The notes under the pieces were generated by a model that worked only from the letters and a program-made list of their open reading frames with translations, had not been told where the DNA came from and made no database searches. A program made the position numbers and the translations under genes. DNA of 64,000 bases from an uncultured Flavobacteriales bacterium (GTDB taxonomy: Bacteria; Bacteroidota; Bacteroidia; Flavobacteriales; BACL11): contig CALSQD010000001.1 of NCBI GenBank assembly GCA_943788405.1, positions 393,200 through 457,199 on the forward strand, written 5' to 3'. Shown here in pieces: positions 38,459-47,873 of this stretch (position 1 is the first letter of the stretch; each line of letters opens with the position of its first letter).

Positions 38459-40146
38459 TGCAAAAAAATTGGAATATACTAAGCTCAGATGATACAGTTG
38501 TTTCGGAATTAGCAAAAGCTCTGAATGTATCTGAAATTGTAGCACATTTATTAGTGTTAAGAGGCATTTCTACTTTTGATGCGGCAAAGTTATTTTTTCG
38601 TCCTGAAATTTCTCATTTGCATGATCCTTATTTGATGAAAGGTATGCAAAATGCAGTAGATAGGATTGAACTGGCAATTGCTAAAAGTCAGAAAATTTTG
38701 GTGTATGGCGATTATGATGTAGATGGTACTACATCAGTAGCAATGATGTATTCATTTCTTCAAAAACAAGAGATTGAAATAGAGTATTATATTCCCTGTA
38801 GATATGAGGAAGGGTATGGAATTTCCTTAAAGGGAATTGATTATGCTAAGGAAAATAATTTTGAATTAATCATTGCTTTAGATTGTGGTATTCGTGCCGT
38901 TAACCAAGTTGATTATGCAAATGAAAAAGGAGTTGATTTTATTATTTGTGATCATCATCATCCGGGAGATAAAATTCCTGAGGCAGTAGCTATTCTTAAC
39001 CCAAAACAAACAGATTGTGATTATCCTTATAAAGAGCTTTCAGGCTGTGGAGTAGGCTTTAAATTAATTCAAGCTTTTAGCCAAAAAAATGACATTGATT
39101 TTTCAGAAATTATGGAGTATTTGGATTTGCTTACTGTAAGTATTGGGGCAGATATTGTGCCAATGACAGGCGAAAATAGAGTGTTCTCATTTTATGGTTT
39201 GCAGCAAATTAATTCAAACCCTAGGGTTGGATTAAAGGCTTTAATGGAGGTAGCTAATAAAACAAAAGATGTAACAATAACTGATGTTGTGTTTGGGGTT
39301 GCTCCTAGGATAAATGCAGCTGGTAGAATTGAGCATGCTAAAAAAGCAGTTGAAATTTTAGTAGAGAAGGACTATTTAAAAGCTAAATTGTTTGCTGATA
39401 AAATTGAGGAGAATAATATTGCCAGAAGAGGTTTAGACCAAAGTATCACCAAGGAGGCTTTGGAAATGATTGATAAAAGCAAAAAATCAACTGTTGTGCA
39501 CAGTGAAAATTGGCACAAGGGTGTAGTTGGAATTGTTGCCTCACGCTTGATTGAAAATTATTATAAACCTACCATTGTTTTGGCTGAAAAAGATGGAATT
39601 CTGACAGGTTCTGCTCGTTCTGTACATGATTTTGATTTGTATAGTGCAATTGCAAAATGTTCCCATCTATGCGAAAAGTTTGGAGGACATAAATATGCTG
39701 CAGGATTGAGTATTAAAAAAGAAAATTTACCACAATTTATTGAAGAGTTTGAAAAAGCAGTTAGCGACACTATAACTGACGACCAGCTTACGCCAAAAAT
39801 TAATATTGATAAGGTTATTGATATTGATGCTGTTGATGATAAATTATATAGAATAATAAAGCAGTTTTCACCTTTCGGACCTAAGAATTTATCGCCTATT
39901 TTTGTAAGTAAAGGGGTAGTGGATAATGGTTATGGAAAGCAAGTTGGAGCGGATAAAACCCACCTAAGAATCAATGCTAAAAGAATTAATGGTTCTATTG
40001 CTGGAATTGGTTTCGGTATGGGAGATTGCTTTGAAAATATAAAAGACAATCAAACTTTTGATGTGTGTTATTCTATTGATGAAAATGAATGGAATGGCAG
40101 AAAAAGTTTGCAGATGAGACTGAGAGATTTAAAACCGAGTAGCTAA
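38458..40146 (+). CDS. recJ: Single-stranded-DNA-specific exonuclease RecJ
   Basis: 5'-3' ssDNA exonuclease of the DHH family used in RecF-pathway recombination and mismatch repair. The 562-residue protein has motif I ILVYGDYDVDGTTS (about residues 80-93), IALDCGIRA, the DHH motif FIICDHHHPGD, and the DHHA1 region GHKYAAGLSI, followed by the OB domain. No obvious terminator separates it from convergent dnaG, 23 nt away. Confidence 0.96.
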   Translation: MQKNWNILSSDDTVVSELAKALNVSEIVAHLLVLRGISTFDAAKLFFRPEISHLHDPYLMKGMQNAVDRIELAIAKSQKILVYGDYDVDGTTSVAMMYSFLQKQEIEIEYYIPCRYEEGYGISLKGIDYAKENNFELIIALDCGIRAVNQVDYANEKGVDFIICDHHHPGDKIPEAVAILNPKQTDCDYPYKELSGCGVGFKLIQAFSQKNDIDFSEIMEYLDLLTVSIGADIVPMTGENRVFSFYGLQQINSNPRVGLKALMEVANKTKDVTITDVVFGVAPRINAAGRIEHAKKAVEILVEKDYLKAKLFADKIEENNIARRGLDQSITKEALEMIDKSKKSTVVHSENWHKGVVGIVASRLIENYYKPTIVLAEKDGILTGSARSVHDFDLYSAIAKCSHLCEKFGGHKYAAGLSIKKENLPQFIEEFEKAVSDTITDDQLTPKINIDKVIDIDAVDDKLYRIIKQFSPFGPKNLSPIFVSKGVVDNGYGKQVGADKTHLRINAKRINGSIAGIGFGMGDCFENIKDNQTFDVCYSIDENEWNGRKSLQMRLRDLKPSS

Positions 40147-40169
40147 CCTTAACTTCCTCTTTTCAAATT

Positions 40170-42080
40170 TTATCCAATATTCCTTCCTAAGGATTTAGCA
40201 ATTTGAGTTTTTATTTGAGTAAGATGACTTAAAAGTTTGATGCCTTCAGTGTCAATATTCCCAGTTTTTATTCTCTCTTGTAGCTCTTTTATTTGTTTAT
40301 CAACATGCCCTTTTTTTAATGATAAAATTGCTTTTTCAGTAGTTTTTCGCATTTTCTCATCCTCCCTTCCAGTATAGATTTTATGCCTTTCTTCCCAATT
40401 ATTACTAATGCTGTGAGGATTACTTATCAGGTCAATTGCTTTTTGGCTAATCTCTTGATTTTGATGATTAATAAAGTACTGTAAATCAATATTTCCTGTT
40501 TTTTCAATAAGGGAAATTATTTCAAGATAAATACTATTAAAATCAGAATTTGTAAATGAAATATTGTCAGCTTCAAGGTCACTAATTATTAAGGCTGCTA
40601 CACTTTCTTGTTCTTCCTCATCAGTAGTAAAAATTTCATTTCCATAATTGATTAAAATCCTTAAAACCTCCTCTTCTAATTTAAATAATTTTCCAGTAGT
40701 CCTTAGCTTTTCTTTCGGTTTACTTTTGGTTTGCTGACTAACTGCTGTTCTTGTAATAACAGGGGTAGCAGAACTTATATTTGCTCTTGCTTTAGCAACC
40801 TCACTCAGAAGAGTTTCTTCAGCAATATCTAGTTTTCGGCTATAGGTTTTACAGTATTGCGTGCGGTTTAAGCTATCAGGAATACAAGAGATTGACTCTA
40901 TAATATCACGCTTAATGCTAGTTATTTTAGTTGGGTCAGAAACTGCGTTTAGTTCAGAAATTTTAATTTTATAATCAATAAAATCAATTGCCTCAGAATC
41001 AAGAAATTGTTTGAATTCCTCTGTAGATAATTTCTTGGAGAATGAATCAGGGTCGTCCCCTTCAGGAAAGGCAGCAATTTTAACATTCATGCCTTCCTTT
41101 AAAATCATATTTATTGATTTATAAGTGGCTTTTATTCCTGCATTATCGCCATCAAAAAGTAAAACTACATTTTGAGCTAAACGATTGATGAGCTTTATTT
41201 GCTCTAGTGTTAAGGCAGTTCCTGATGCTGAAACTACATTTTCTATTCCATTTTGATGCATGGAAATTACATCCGTGTAGCCTTCAACAATATAGCAAAG
41301 TCCCTCTTTCCCAATTGCATTTTTAGCATAGTTTAATCCGTATAAAACCTTGCTCTTATGATAAATTAATGTTTCTGGGGAGTTAAGATATTTCGCTTTT
41401 GCATTGGGATTGAAAGCTCTTCCTCCAAAACCTAAAGTTCTCCCTGAATAGGACTGAATAGGAAACATAGTTCGTTCTTTAAATCGGTCAACTATTTGCC
41501 CAGAACTTTCGTTAATTAATGATAACCCTGAAGATACTAGCACCTCTTTATCGTAAGCCTTTTTAAGTGCAGCTTTACTAAATGCGTCTTTTGCTTTAGG
41601 GTTGTATCCTAGCTCAAATTTCTTTATGGTGTCTTCAGTAAATCCTCTTTCTTTAAAGTAACTTAACCCAACTGCTTTTCCTTCTTCTGAGTTCCAGAGC
41701 ATGTCCTGAAAATAATCATTTGCAAAATTAGATACAATAAACAGGCTGTCTTTTTCATTTGCGCGTTCTACTTGTTCGGAAGTTAACTCTTCTTCCTCAA
41801 TTTCAATATTATACTTTTTTGCTATAAATTTTAAAGCTTCAGGATAATTAAAATGCTCAATTTCCATTACAAAATTGATGCTATTTCCTCCTTTTCCACA
41901 ACCAAAACATTTATAAATCCCTTTGGTTGGAGATACTGTAAATGAAGGAGTCTTTTCATTGTGAAACGGACAATTTCCAATATAGTTAACTCCTCTTTTT
42001 TTAAGAGAGACAAAATCTCCAACTACTTCCTCAACTCGAGCAGTTTCAAATATTAAATCTATGGTTTCCTTTGGAATCAT
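40170..42080 (-). CDS. dnaG: DNA primase
   Basis: Makes RNA primers for the replisome. The 636-residue protein has the CHC2 zinc finger (CPFHNEKTPSF ... YKCFGCGKGG, residues 38-65), the N-terminal catalytic core (KFELGYNPKA), the TOPRIM domain (YIVEGYTDVIS and LLFDGDNAG) and the C-terminal helicase-binding region. The ATG overlaps the polyprenyl synthase stop as ATGA. Confidence 0.97.
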   Translation of the reverse strand: MIPKETIDLIFETARVEEVVGDFVSLKKRGVNYIGNCPFHNEKTPSFTVSPTKGIYKCFGCGKGGNSINFVMEIEHFNYPEALKFIAKKYNIEIEEEELTSEQVERANEKDSLFIVSNFANDYFQDMLWNSEEGKAVGLSYFKERGFTEDTIKKFELGYNPKAKDAFSKAALKKAYDKEVLVSSGLSLINESSGQIVDRFKERTMFPIQSYSGRTLGFGGRAFNPNAKAKYLNSPETLIYHKSKVLYGLNYAKNAIGKEGLCYIVEGYTDVISMHQNGIENVVSASGTALTLEQIKLINRLAQNVVLLFDGDNAGIKATYKSINMILKEGMNVKIAAFPEGDDPDSFSKKLSTEEFKQFLDSEAIDFIDYKIKISELNAVSDPTKITSIKRDIIESISCIPDSLNRTQYCKTYSRKLDIAEETLLSEVAKARANISSATPVITRTAVSQQTKSKPKEKLRTTGKLFKLEEEVLRILINYGNEIFTTDEEEQESVAALIISDLEADNISFTNSDFNSIYLEIISLIEKTGNIDLQYFINHQNQEISQKAIDLISNPHSISNNWEERHKIYTGREDEKMRKTTEKAILSLKKGHVDKQIKELQERIKTGNIDTEGIKLLSHLTQIKTQIAKSLGRNIG

Positions 42081-43051
42081 TTCTTGCGGTTTACAACATA
42101 GTCCAACAATAAGGTTAAGGATTTTCTTGCCTGATTATCCTCAAACTGATTTAGTATTTCAATTGCATCATTATGATAATTATGCATAGCTTCCTCAGCA
42201 TATTCTAATCCACCATTTTCTTTTACTAAAGCAATTACTTCAGCTACTTTTGTGTCGTTCTTATGGTGGTTTTTTATGATATTAATGATGTAGTTTTGTA
42301 GCTTTTTATCTACAGTATTTAAAGTATAGATTAAGGGAAGTGTCATCTTCTGTTCTCGAATATCAATCCCTGTTGGCTTTCCAATTAACGGACTTTGGGT
42401 GTAGTCAAATAAATCATCTTTTATTTGAAAAGCAATTCCTGCTTTTTCTCCAAATAAGCGCATTTTTTCTATTATCTCCTTATTTTGCCCTACAGAGTTT
42501 GCTCCACTCGCACAGCAAGCAGCAATTAAGGTTGCAGTTTTTTGGCGGATAATATCAAAATATATTGTTTCAGTGATGTCAAGTTTTCTTGCTTTTTCAA
42601 TTTGTAAAAGCTCTCCTTCACTCATATCCTGTACGGCAGTACTCATTATTTTTAAAAGCTCAAACTCCTCATGTTTCACAGCTAATAATAAACCTCTACT
42701 CAATAAAAAATCACCTACTAAAACGGCAATTTTATTTTTCCAAAGTGCATTTATGGAGAAAAACCCTCTTCTGAAGTTGGCTTCATCAATTACATCATCA
42801 TGCACTAGAGTAGCGGTGTGCAATAGTTCAATCATTGAGGCTGCACGATAGGTATTTTCTTCAAACTTCCCAAAAAGTTTAGCAGATAAAAAAACGAACA
42901 TAGGACGCATTTGCTTCCCTTTTCGCTTTATAATATAATGCATTATTCTATCTAGTAAGGAAACATTGCTTTTTAAGGAATCTTTGAACTTTTGTTCAAA
43001 TAAATTCATCTCATCCTTAATAGGAGCTTTTATATTTTTTAGTATTGACAA
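42077..43051 (-). CDS. Trans-type polyprenyl diphosphate synthase
   Basis: Extends allylic diphosphates with IPP, probably to the side chain of menaquinone. The 324-residue protein has the first Asp-rich motif HDDVIDEANFRRG and the second FQIKDDLFDYTQ. The bulky residues before the first motif suggest a long-chain product (octaprenyl or similar), which is inference. The start is a TTG at 43051 giving MSILKNIKAPIK, which fits homologues; the next ATG would remove 14 residues. Transcribed with dnaG. Confidence 0.9.
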   Translation of the reverse strand: MSILKNIKAPIKDEMNLFEQKFKDSLKSNVSLLDRIMHYIIKRKGKQMRPMFVFLSAKLFGKFEENTYRAASMIELLHTATLVHDDVIDEANFRRGFFSINALWKNKIAVLVGDFLLSRGLLLAVKHEEFELLKIMSTAVQDMSEGELLQIEKARKLDITETIYFDIIRQKTATLIAACCASGANSVGQNKEIIEKMRLFGEKAGIAFQIKDDLFDYTQSPLIGKPTGIDIREQKMTLPLIYTLNTVDKKLQNYIINIIKNHHKNDTKVAEVIALVKENGGLEYAEEAMHNYHNDAIEILNQFEDNQARKSLTLLLDYVVNRKK

Positions 43052-43091
43052 AATAGGTGTAAACTAGAAGTGCGAATATACAATTTATGCT

Positions 43092-43182
43092 TGTTTATTT
43101 GTTTAACTGATGAGTTGTTTAATAGAAAATTTATTATTCCTTATCTTTTCAAAAAACGAATAAACACATCAACAAATAAACA
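43092..43182. repeat. Inverted repeat between rlmN and the polyprenyl synthase gene
   Basis: TGTTTATTTGTT at 43092-43103 is perfectly complementary to AACAAATAAACA at 43171-43182, and the bases just inside (GATGAG/CACATC) extend the match imperfectly. The 67 nt between the arms are AT-rich. It lies directly downstream of the rlmN stop and may terminate rlmN or form a longer structured RNA. Confidence 0.45.
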
Positions 43183-43186
43183 TAGT

Positions 43187-44227
43187 TTATTGCAGTTTAT
43201 TTACCAATTGCCCACAAGCAGCATTAATGTCCTTTCCTTTACTTTTCCTAAGTGTAACAAGTATGTTGCGTTCCTCTAAATATTTCATAAAGTTATCGGT
43301 AACTCTATTGGAGGATTTTTCATAAGGAAGGTTTTCAACTGTATTGTATTCAATCAGGTTTATTTTACAAGGACTTGCTTTAGCAAATTGTGCTAGTTTT
43401 TGAGCATCTTCAATACTATCATTTAAGTTCTTGAATAAAATATATTCATAAGTAATTCTACTTCCTGTTTTATCATAAAAATATCGAACAGCATCCCTAA
43501 GTTCTTTCAAATTAATTTTCTGATTGATAGGCATAAGAATATCTCTTTTGCTATCACTTGCAGAGTGCAGAGAGATTGCTAAATTAAAACGCACCGCATC
43601 ATCAGCTAGTTTTTTTATCATTTTAGCAATTCCTGCTGTTGAAACCGTAATTCGTTTTGGAGACATTCCCAAACCTTTCTCAGTTGTAATTAGGTTAATA
43701 CTTTCTAGTAATGCATTGTAGTTTAAGAGAGGCTCTCCCATTCCCATAAATACAATATTAGATAATGGTTTCCCAAAGTTTGAAATAGCTTCTTCATTTA
43801 GGATAAACACTTGATCATAAATTTCTCCAGCTGTTAAGTTTCTAGCTAATTTTAAAGTTCCAGTTGCACAAAATTCACAAGCTAAACTACAGCCAACTTG
43901 TGAAGATACACAAGCAGTTAATCTATTTTTAGATGGGATTAAAACTCCTTCAACTAATAATTTGTCGTGTAGTTGTAAACTATACTTTATAGTTCCATCA
44001 ATACTTCTTTCTCCTTTATGAATTTTTACAGCATTAATGGTAAAATGCTCGGCAAATAAATCACGCATATCTTTTGAAAGTGAAGTCATTTCATCAAAAG
44101 AAACTGCTTTTTTCTTCCATAACCATTCTTGTATTTGCTTGGCTCTGAATTTTGGTAATTTATGTTCTGCACAGAACTTTTGTAAGTCCTCTACACTTAT
44201 ATTTCTGATGTCTTTTTTTTCTTCCAT
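43187..44227 (-). CDS. rlmN: Dual-specificity 23S rRNA/tRNA adenine-C2 methyltransferase RlmN
   Basis: Radical-SAM enzyme that makes m2A2503 in 23S rRNA and m2A37 in some tRNAs. The 346-residue protein has the CxxxCxxC cluster motif in GCSLACEFCATG, FMGMGEPLLNY, and the C-terminal AACGQL with the second catalytic cysteine. Its TATCTTTG element is 8 nt from the ATG and abuts the promoter of the divergent amidohydrolase. Confidence 0.97.
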   Translation of the reverse strand: MEEKKDIRNISVEDLQKFCAEHKLPKFRAKQIQEWLWKKKAVSFDEMTSLSKDMRDLFAEHFTINAVKIHKGERSIDGTIKYSLQLHDKLLVEGVLIPSKNRLTACVSSQVGCSLACEFCATGTLKLARNLTAGEIYDQVFILNEEAISNFGKPLSNIVFMGMGEPLLNYNALLESINLITTEKGLGMSPKRITVSTAGIAKMIKKLADDAVRFNLAISLHSASDSKRDILMPINQKINLKELRDAVRYFYDKTGSRITYEYILFKNLNDSIEDAQKLAQFAKASPCKINLIEYNTVENLPYEKSSNRVTDNFMKYLEERNILVTLRKSKGKDINAACGQLVNKLQ

Positions 44228-44235
44228 TTCGTTTG

Positions 44236-44254
44236 CAAAGATATATTACTTTTG
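44236..44254. promoter_or_regulatory. Back-to-back -7 elements of rlmN (-) and the amidohydrolase (+)
   Basis: TATCTTTG on the minus strand (44243-44236) and TACTTTTG on the plus strand (44247-44254) are only 3 nt apart. They end 8 nt from the rlmN ATG and 4 nt from the amidohydrolase ATG, so the two polymerases could not bind at the same time. Confidence 0.6.
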
Positions 44255-44258
44255 TGCT

Positions 44259-45371
44259 ATGAGATTTTTAATGGCCGATTATTTATATCCTTTACATATT
44301 GCCCCTATAAAAGAAGGAGTATTGCAGATTTCTGATGATGGAGAGGTAATGGCTATTTTTAATAATAGAAGTGATGTTCCTCAAGAAAAACTAGAAGTAT
44401 TTGAAGGAATACTTTGTCCTGGATTTGTGAATGCACATTGCCATTTGGAACTCTCGCATATGCTTGGGAAACTACCTAAACATACAGGGCTTCCTAATTT
44501 TATTGCCAAGATACCTGAACAAAGAGTTTTAGAAACTTCAAAAATGAAACTTGCAATTGAGAGAGCTGATGCCATGATGTATAAAGGAGGAATAGTTGGG
44601 GTTGGAGATATTTCAAATACAAGTGATTCTTTTTTTGTAAAAGAAAAGAGCACTATTAAGTATCATACTTTTGTTGAAGTTTTTGCAACAAACTCAGAGA
44701 AAGCTGTTGAGGTGTTTCATTTTGGTCAATCAATAATAAATAAGGCTCCAAAGCCTTGTTCTTTAGTGCCGCATGCTACCTACTCTGTTTCTGAGAAATT
44801 ATTTTCGTTATTAAAAAGTCATAATTCAGGAGAGCCTATTTGTATTCATAATCAAGAGACAAAATCAGAGGATGAATTATTTAAGAAAGGTAGTGGTGAT
44901 TTATATGGTTTTTTGAAGAATTTTGGAAAGTTGTATACTAGTGGTAAATCAGCATTAGTAACTGCTCTTTCACAAATGCCGAAACAGATAAATATATTAC
45001 TGGTTCATAATACATTTACTAGTAAAGAGGATATTGCTTGGAGTATAAAAAATAAGTATTCAACTTATTGGTGCACTTGCCCAAAAGCAAACTTGTATAT
45101 TGAAGATACTCTTCCTGATTACAGTATTTTTGATTCGGATAAATTATGTGTTGGTACAGATAGTTTAGCTTCAAATGATAGCCTTTCTATTTTAGAAGAA
45201 CTTAAAGTTATACAAGAAAATTCAGATTTTGATTTGAATACGCTACTTAAAATCGCTTGTAAAAATGGAGCGGAAGCTTTGGAGTTTTCAACATTAGGAA
45301 CTTTTGAAAAAGGAAAAATTCCAGGAGTAAATTTGATTGATAATTTGGAATTAAAGAAAGTTATTCTTTAA
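44259..45371 (+). CDS. Amidohydrolase family protein (cytosine/adenosine-deaminase-like)
   Basis: From ATG 44259 the protein has 370 aa; a second ATG at 44271 gives MADYLYPLHIAP and is also possible. Metal-dependent hydrolase of the amidohydrolase superfamily: HxH in NAHCHLELSHM, later His in CIHNQETKSED and LLVHNTFT, and the catalytic Asp in CVGTDSLASND. This is the pattern of SsnA/TrzN/aminodeoxyfutalosine-deaminase-type enzymes. The substrate is unknown. The 3' end overlaps convergent ispD by 11 bp. Confidence 0.83.
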   Translation: MRFLMADYLYPLHIAPIKEGVLQISDDGEVMAIFNNRSDVPQEKLEVFEGILCPGFVNAHCHLELSHMLGKLPKHTGLPNFIAKIPEQRVLETSKMKLAIERADAMMYKGGIVGVGDISNTSDSFFVKEKSTIKYHTFVEVFATNSEKAVEVFHFGQSIINKAPKPCSLVPHATYSVSEKLFSLLKSHNSGEPICIHNQETKSEDELFKKGSGDLYGFLKNFGKLYTSGKSALVTALSQMPKQINILLVHNTFTSKEDIAWSIKNKYSTYWCTCPKANLYIEDTLPDYSIFDSDKLCVGTDSLASNDSLSILEELKVIQENSDFDLNTLLKIACKNGAEALEFSTLGTFEKGKIPGVNLIDNLELKKVIL

Positions 45372-46014
45372 ATAGATTAGCAATCTTTAAATCCTCTTGA
45401 GTAGTAATTTTTAGATTTTTTTCTTCTCCTAAAAGCGTATTTATCCCCCCTCCATTTGCTTCAAATACTGAGGCATCATCCGTAAAATCATCCGTAAATT
45501 CTTGCTTGTATGCTTGCTTTATATCAGCACTTAAAAAGCATTGTGGTGTTTGTACTTTATATAGGTTACTTCTATCAACATGAACAGAATTTTTCCCTTC
45601 TACTTTTCGGATAGAATCTTTTAAAGGGACAATAGGAATTACTCCAACTCCATTTTTTGTTTCAGCAACTAAGCTGTCGATTAATGAGGTGGAAATAAGT
45701 GGGCGAACCCCATCATGAATAGCAACAATAGAATTGTCATCAATTTCGGATAAGCCATTTTTCACAGAGTGAAATCTTGTTTCACCACCAGCAACTAATG
45801 TGTGCTTTTGCTTAAAGTTATAGGTGCTGCATAGGTTGTTCCAATACTCAAATTGCAGTTTGGGTAAAACCAAAACAATTTCCTCAAAATGAGAAAATTG
45901 TTTTAAAGTGTGTATTAAAATGGGTAAGTTATTTAATAGTAAAAACTGTTTTGGAAGTTCAACATTCATGCGCATCCCCTTTCCTCCAGCAACTATTAAA
46001 GCAACTTTTTGCAT
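45361..46014 (-). CDS. ispD: 2-C-methyl-D-erythritol 4-phosphate cytidylyltransferase
   Basis: MEP pathway step 3: CTP + MEP give CDP-ME. The 217-residue protein has the nucleotidyltransferase start LIVAGGKGMRMNVELPKQFLLL, AIHDGVRPLIS, and YKVQTPQCF with DDFTDDASVFE. It starts 1 nt after the queA stop on the same strand, a queA-ispD pair. Confidence 0.95.
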   Translation of the reverse strand: MQKVALIVAGGKGMRMNVELPKQFLLLNNLPILIHTLKQFSHFEEIVLVLPKLQFEYWNNLCSTYNFKQKHTLVAGGETRFHSVKNGLSEIDDNSIVAIHDGVRPLISTSLIDSLVAETKNGVGVIPIVPLKDSIRKVEGKNSVHVDRSNLYKVQTPQCFLSADIKQAYKQEFTDDFTDDASVFEANGGGINTLLGEEKNLKITTQEDLKIANLFKE

Positions 46015-46015
46015 A

Positions 46016-47071
46016 TTATAGAATTAACATTGCATCTCCATAAGTATGGAAGTTATATTTTTTCTTAATTCCTTCTTTGTAAGCTTTCTTTAATAAATCC
46101 AAACCTGAAAATGCTGCAACTTGCATCATTAAAGATGATTTTGGTAAATGGAAATTAGTTAGCATACAGTTTGCAATTTGGTAGGTGTGTGGTGGGAATA
46201 AAAAGATATTTGTCCAACCTTTATAAGCAATAACTTCACTTTTAGTTGATACTGAACTTTCTAGTGTACGCATTACAGTTGTACCAACAGCACAAATTTT
46301 TCTTCCAGTATTTTTTGCCTTATTTATTTTTCCAGCAGCTTCTTCTGTAATGATAATTTCTTCCGACTCCATTTTATGTTTTGAAAGGTCTTCTACCATA
46401 ATTTCATTAAAAGTACCTAAACCAACATGTAGTGTAGTTTCAGCAAATTCAACTCCTTTTAGCTCCATTTGTTTCATCAGTATTTTACTAAAATGCATTC
46501 CTGCAGTAGGTGCTGAAACAGCACCTTCATGTTTAGCATAAATAGTTTGAAAACGCTCAGTATCTTCTTCTGTTGGCTCTCTGTCAATGTGTTTTGGAAG
46601 TGGAGTTTTTCCTAAAGCAGTTAAAGTTTCTTTAAATTCTTCATGTGTACCATCAAATAAGAAACGCAAAGTTCTTCCTCTTGAAGTTGTGTTGTCAATT
46701 ACCTCAGCAATTAATTCATCATTTTCACCAAAGAACAATTTATTCCCAATTCTAATTTTTCTTGCTGGGTCAACTAATACATCCCAAAGTCTGTTTTCTT
46801 GGTTCAATTCTCTAAGTAAGAATACTTCAATCATTGCTCCAGTTTTCTCTTTATTAGCATATAATCTTGCTGGGAAAACTTTAGTATTATTAGTTGCAAT
46901 TACATCTCCTTCATCAAAATAATCTTTAAGATCAGAAACATTTTTATGTTCAATTTCTCCTGTTGACCTGTGTACAACCATTAGTTTTGCATCTTCACGA
47001 TTTTCAATAGGTTTTGTAGGGATTCTTGTTTGAGCTAAGTCAAACTTAAACATTGACAATTTATATTTCAT
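46016..47071 (-). CDS. queA: S-adenosylmethionine:tRNA ribosyltransferase-isomerase QueA
   Basis: Transfers the ribosyl group of SAM to preQ1-modified tRNA to form epoxyqueuosine. The 351-residue protein has the QueA hallmarks [47 protein letters not shown] and [14 protein letters not shown]. Its own promoter lies 60 nt upstream. The first codons allow starts at 47071 or 47053; the former is kept. Confidence 0.96.
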   Translation of the reverse strand: MKYKLSMFKFDLAQTRIPTKPIENREDAKLMVVHRSTGEIEHKNVSDLKDYFDEGDVIATNNTKVFPARLYANKEKTGAMIEVFLLRELNQENRLWDVLVDPARKIRIGNKLFFGENDELIAEVIDNTTSRGRTLRFLFDGTHEEFKETLTALGKTPLPKHIDREPTEEDTERFQTIYAKHEGAVSAPTAGMHFSKILMKQMELKGVEFAETTLHVGLGTFNEIMVEDLSKHKMESEEIIITEEAAGKINKAKNTGRKICAVGTTVMRTLESSVSTKSEVIAYKGWTNIFLFPPHTYQIANCMLTNFHLPKSSLMMQVAAFSGLDLLKKAYKEGIKKKYNFHTYGDAMLIL

Positions 47072-47131
47072 CTGATTTGGGTTTTGGTTTATACCTTTAG
47101 GAAATTCCTGAAGGGAGTAATTTTAAGCCGG

Positions 47132-47162
47132 CAAATATAAAGCATTGGCAAGCGGAAGTCAA
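47132..47162 (-). promoter_or_regulatory. Promoter of queA-ispD (-33 TTG, -7 TATATTTG)
   Basis: On the minus strand, TTG at 47162-47160, a 20 nt spacer and TATATTTG at 47139-47132. The following 60 nt leader holds an imperfect inverted repeat (47095-47113). Confidence 0.65.
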
Positions 47163-47166
47163 GTGA

Positions 47167-47871
47167 TTAGCTATTTAGTTGCTTTTCAAACTCAGCTATA
47201 TCTAGTGCGTTTGCTAATTGGTAATCACCAATTGCAGTTCGGCATAGTTTTGAAAGGTGAGCTCCACTTTTTAATGCAGCTCCAAAATCGTAAGCTATTG
47301 ATCGGATATATGTGCCTTTACTGCACTTTATTTCAAAGCTTACTTTTGGCATTTCTATTTTAGTAATTTCAAAAGAATGAACGCTTACTTTTCTGCTTTC
47401 AATTTCTATACTTTCTCCTCTTCTTGCTTTTTCATATAAGCGTTCTCCACCTCTTTTTAAAGCAGAAAAGATAGGTGGTTTTTGGTCTATATCTCCAGTA
47501 AACTGGGTGGTAGTTGCTTTAATTAACTCATCTGTTATGTGCTTGGTTTCAAAAATAGTATCTACTTCCGTTTCCAAATCATAACTAGGAGTAGTTCCTC
47601 CTAAAGTAATGTTGCCATTGTATATTTTTTCTTGTCCTTGAAGTTCAGTAATTCGCTTAGTAAATTTGCCTGTACACACAATAAGTAATCCAGTTGCTAA
47701 AGGGTCCAAAGTACCAGCATGCCCAACCTTTATTTTCTTTAAACTGTACTTTGTGCGAATGAGGTTTTTTATCTTTTTTACAACATCAAAGGAAGTCCAT
47801 CCTAAGGGTTTGTTGATTAAAAGAATTTGCCCAGCTAAAAAATCCTCTACCATTTCAGGGAAATTTTCCAT
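47167..47871 (-). CDS. truB: tRNA pseudouridine(55) synthase TruB
   Basis: Makes pseudouridine 55 in the T-loop of tRNAs. The 234-residue protein has LINKPLGWTSFDVV, the catalytic Asp in KVGHAGTLDPLATGLL, and KPPIFSALKRGGERLYEKARRG. It lacks a C-terminal PUA domain, as many short bacterial TruB proteins do. It lies 2 nt after uppP on the same strand. Confidence 0.96.
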   Translation of the reverse strand: MENFPEMVEDFLAGQILLINKPLGWTSFDVVKKIKNLIRTKYSLKKIKVGHAGTLDPLATGLLIVCTGKFTKRITELQGQEKIYNGNITLGGTTPSYDLETEVDTIFETKHITDELIKATTTQFTGDIDQKPPIFSALKRGGERLYEKARRGESIEIESRKVSVHSFEITKIEMPKVSFEIKCSKGTYIRSIAYDFGAALKSGAHLSKLCRTAIGDYQLANALDIAEFEKQLNS

Positions 47872-47873
47872 AC

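Noticed and set aside
39511..39526. Possible sigma-54 promoter (TGGCAC ...) in view of rpoN being present
   Set aside because: The -12 part reads TGTAG instead of TTGC, and the site is inside recJ far from any start codon.
43070..43279. Plus-strand 69-codon frame between the polyprenyl synthase and rlmN genes
   Set aside because: Runs into the rlmN 3' end in antisense, shows no recognisable family and has no promoter-like element; the region is better read as an intergenic inverted repeat.
47072..47131. Possible preQ1 riboswitch in the queA leader
   Set aside because: An imperfect inverted repeat (47095-47113) is present, but the conserved preQ1-I loop and A-rich tail could not be matched.
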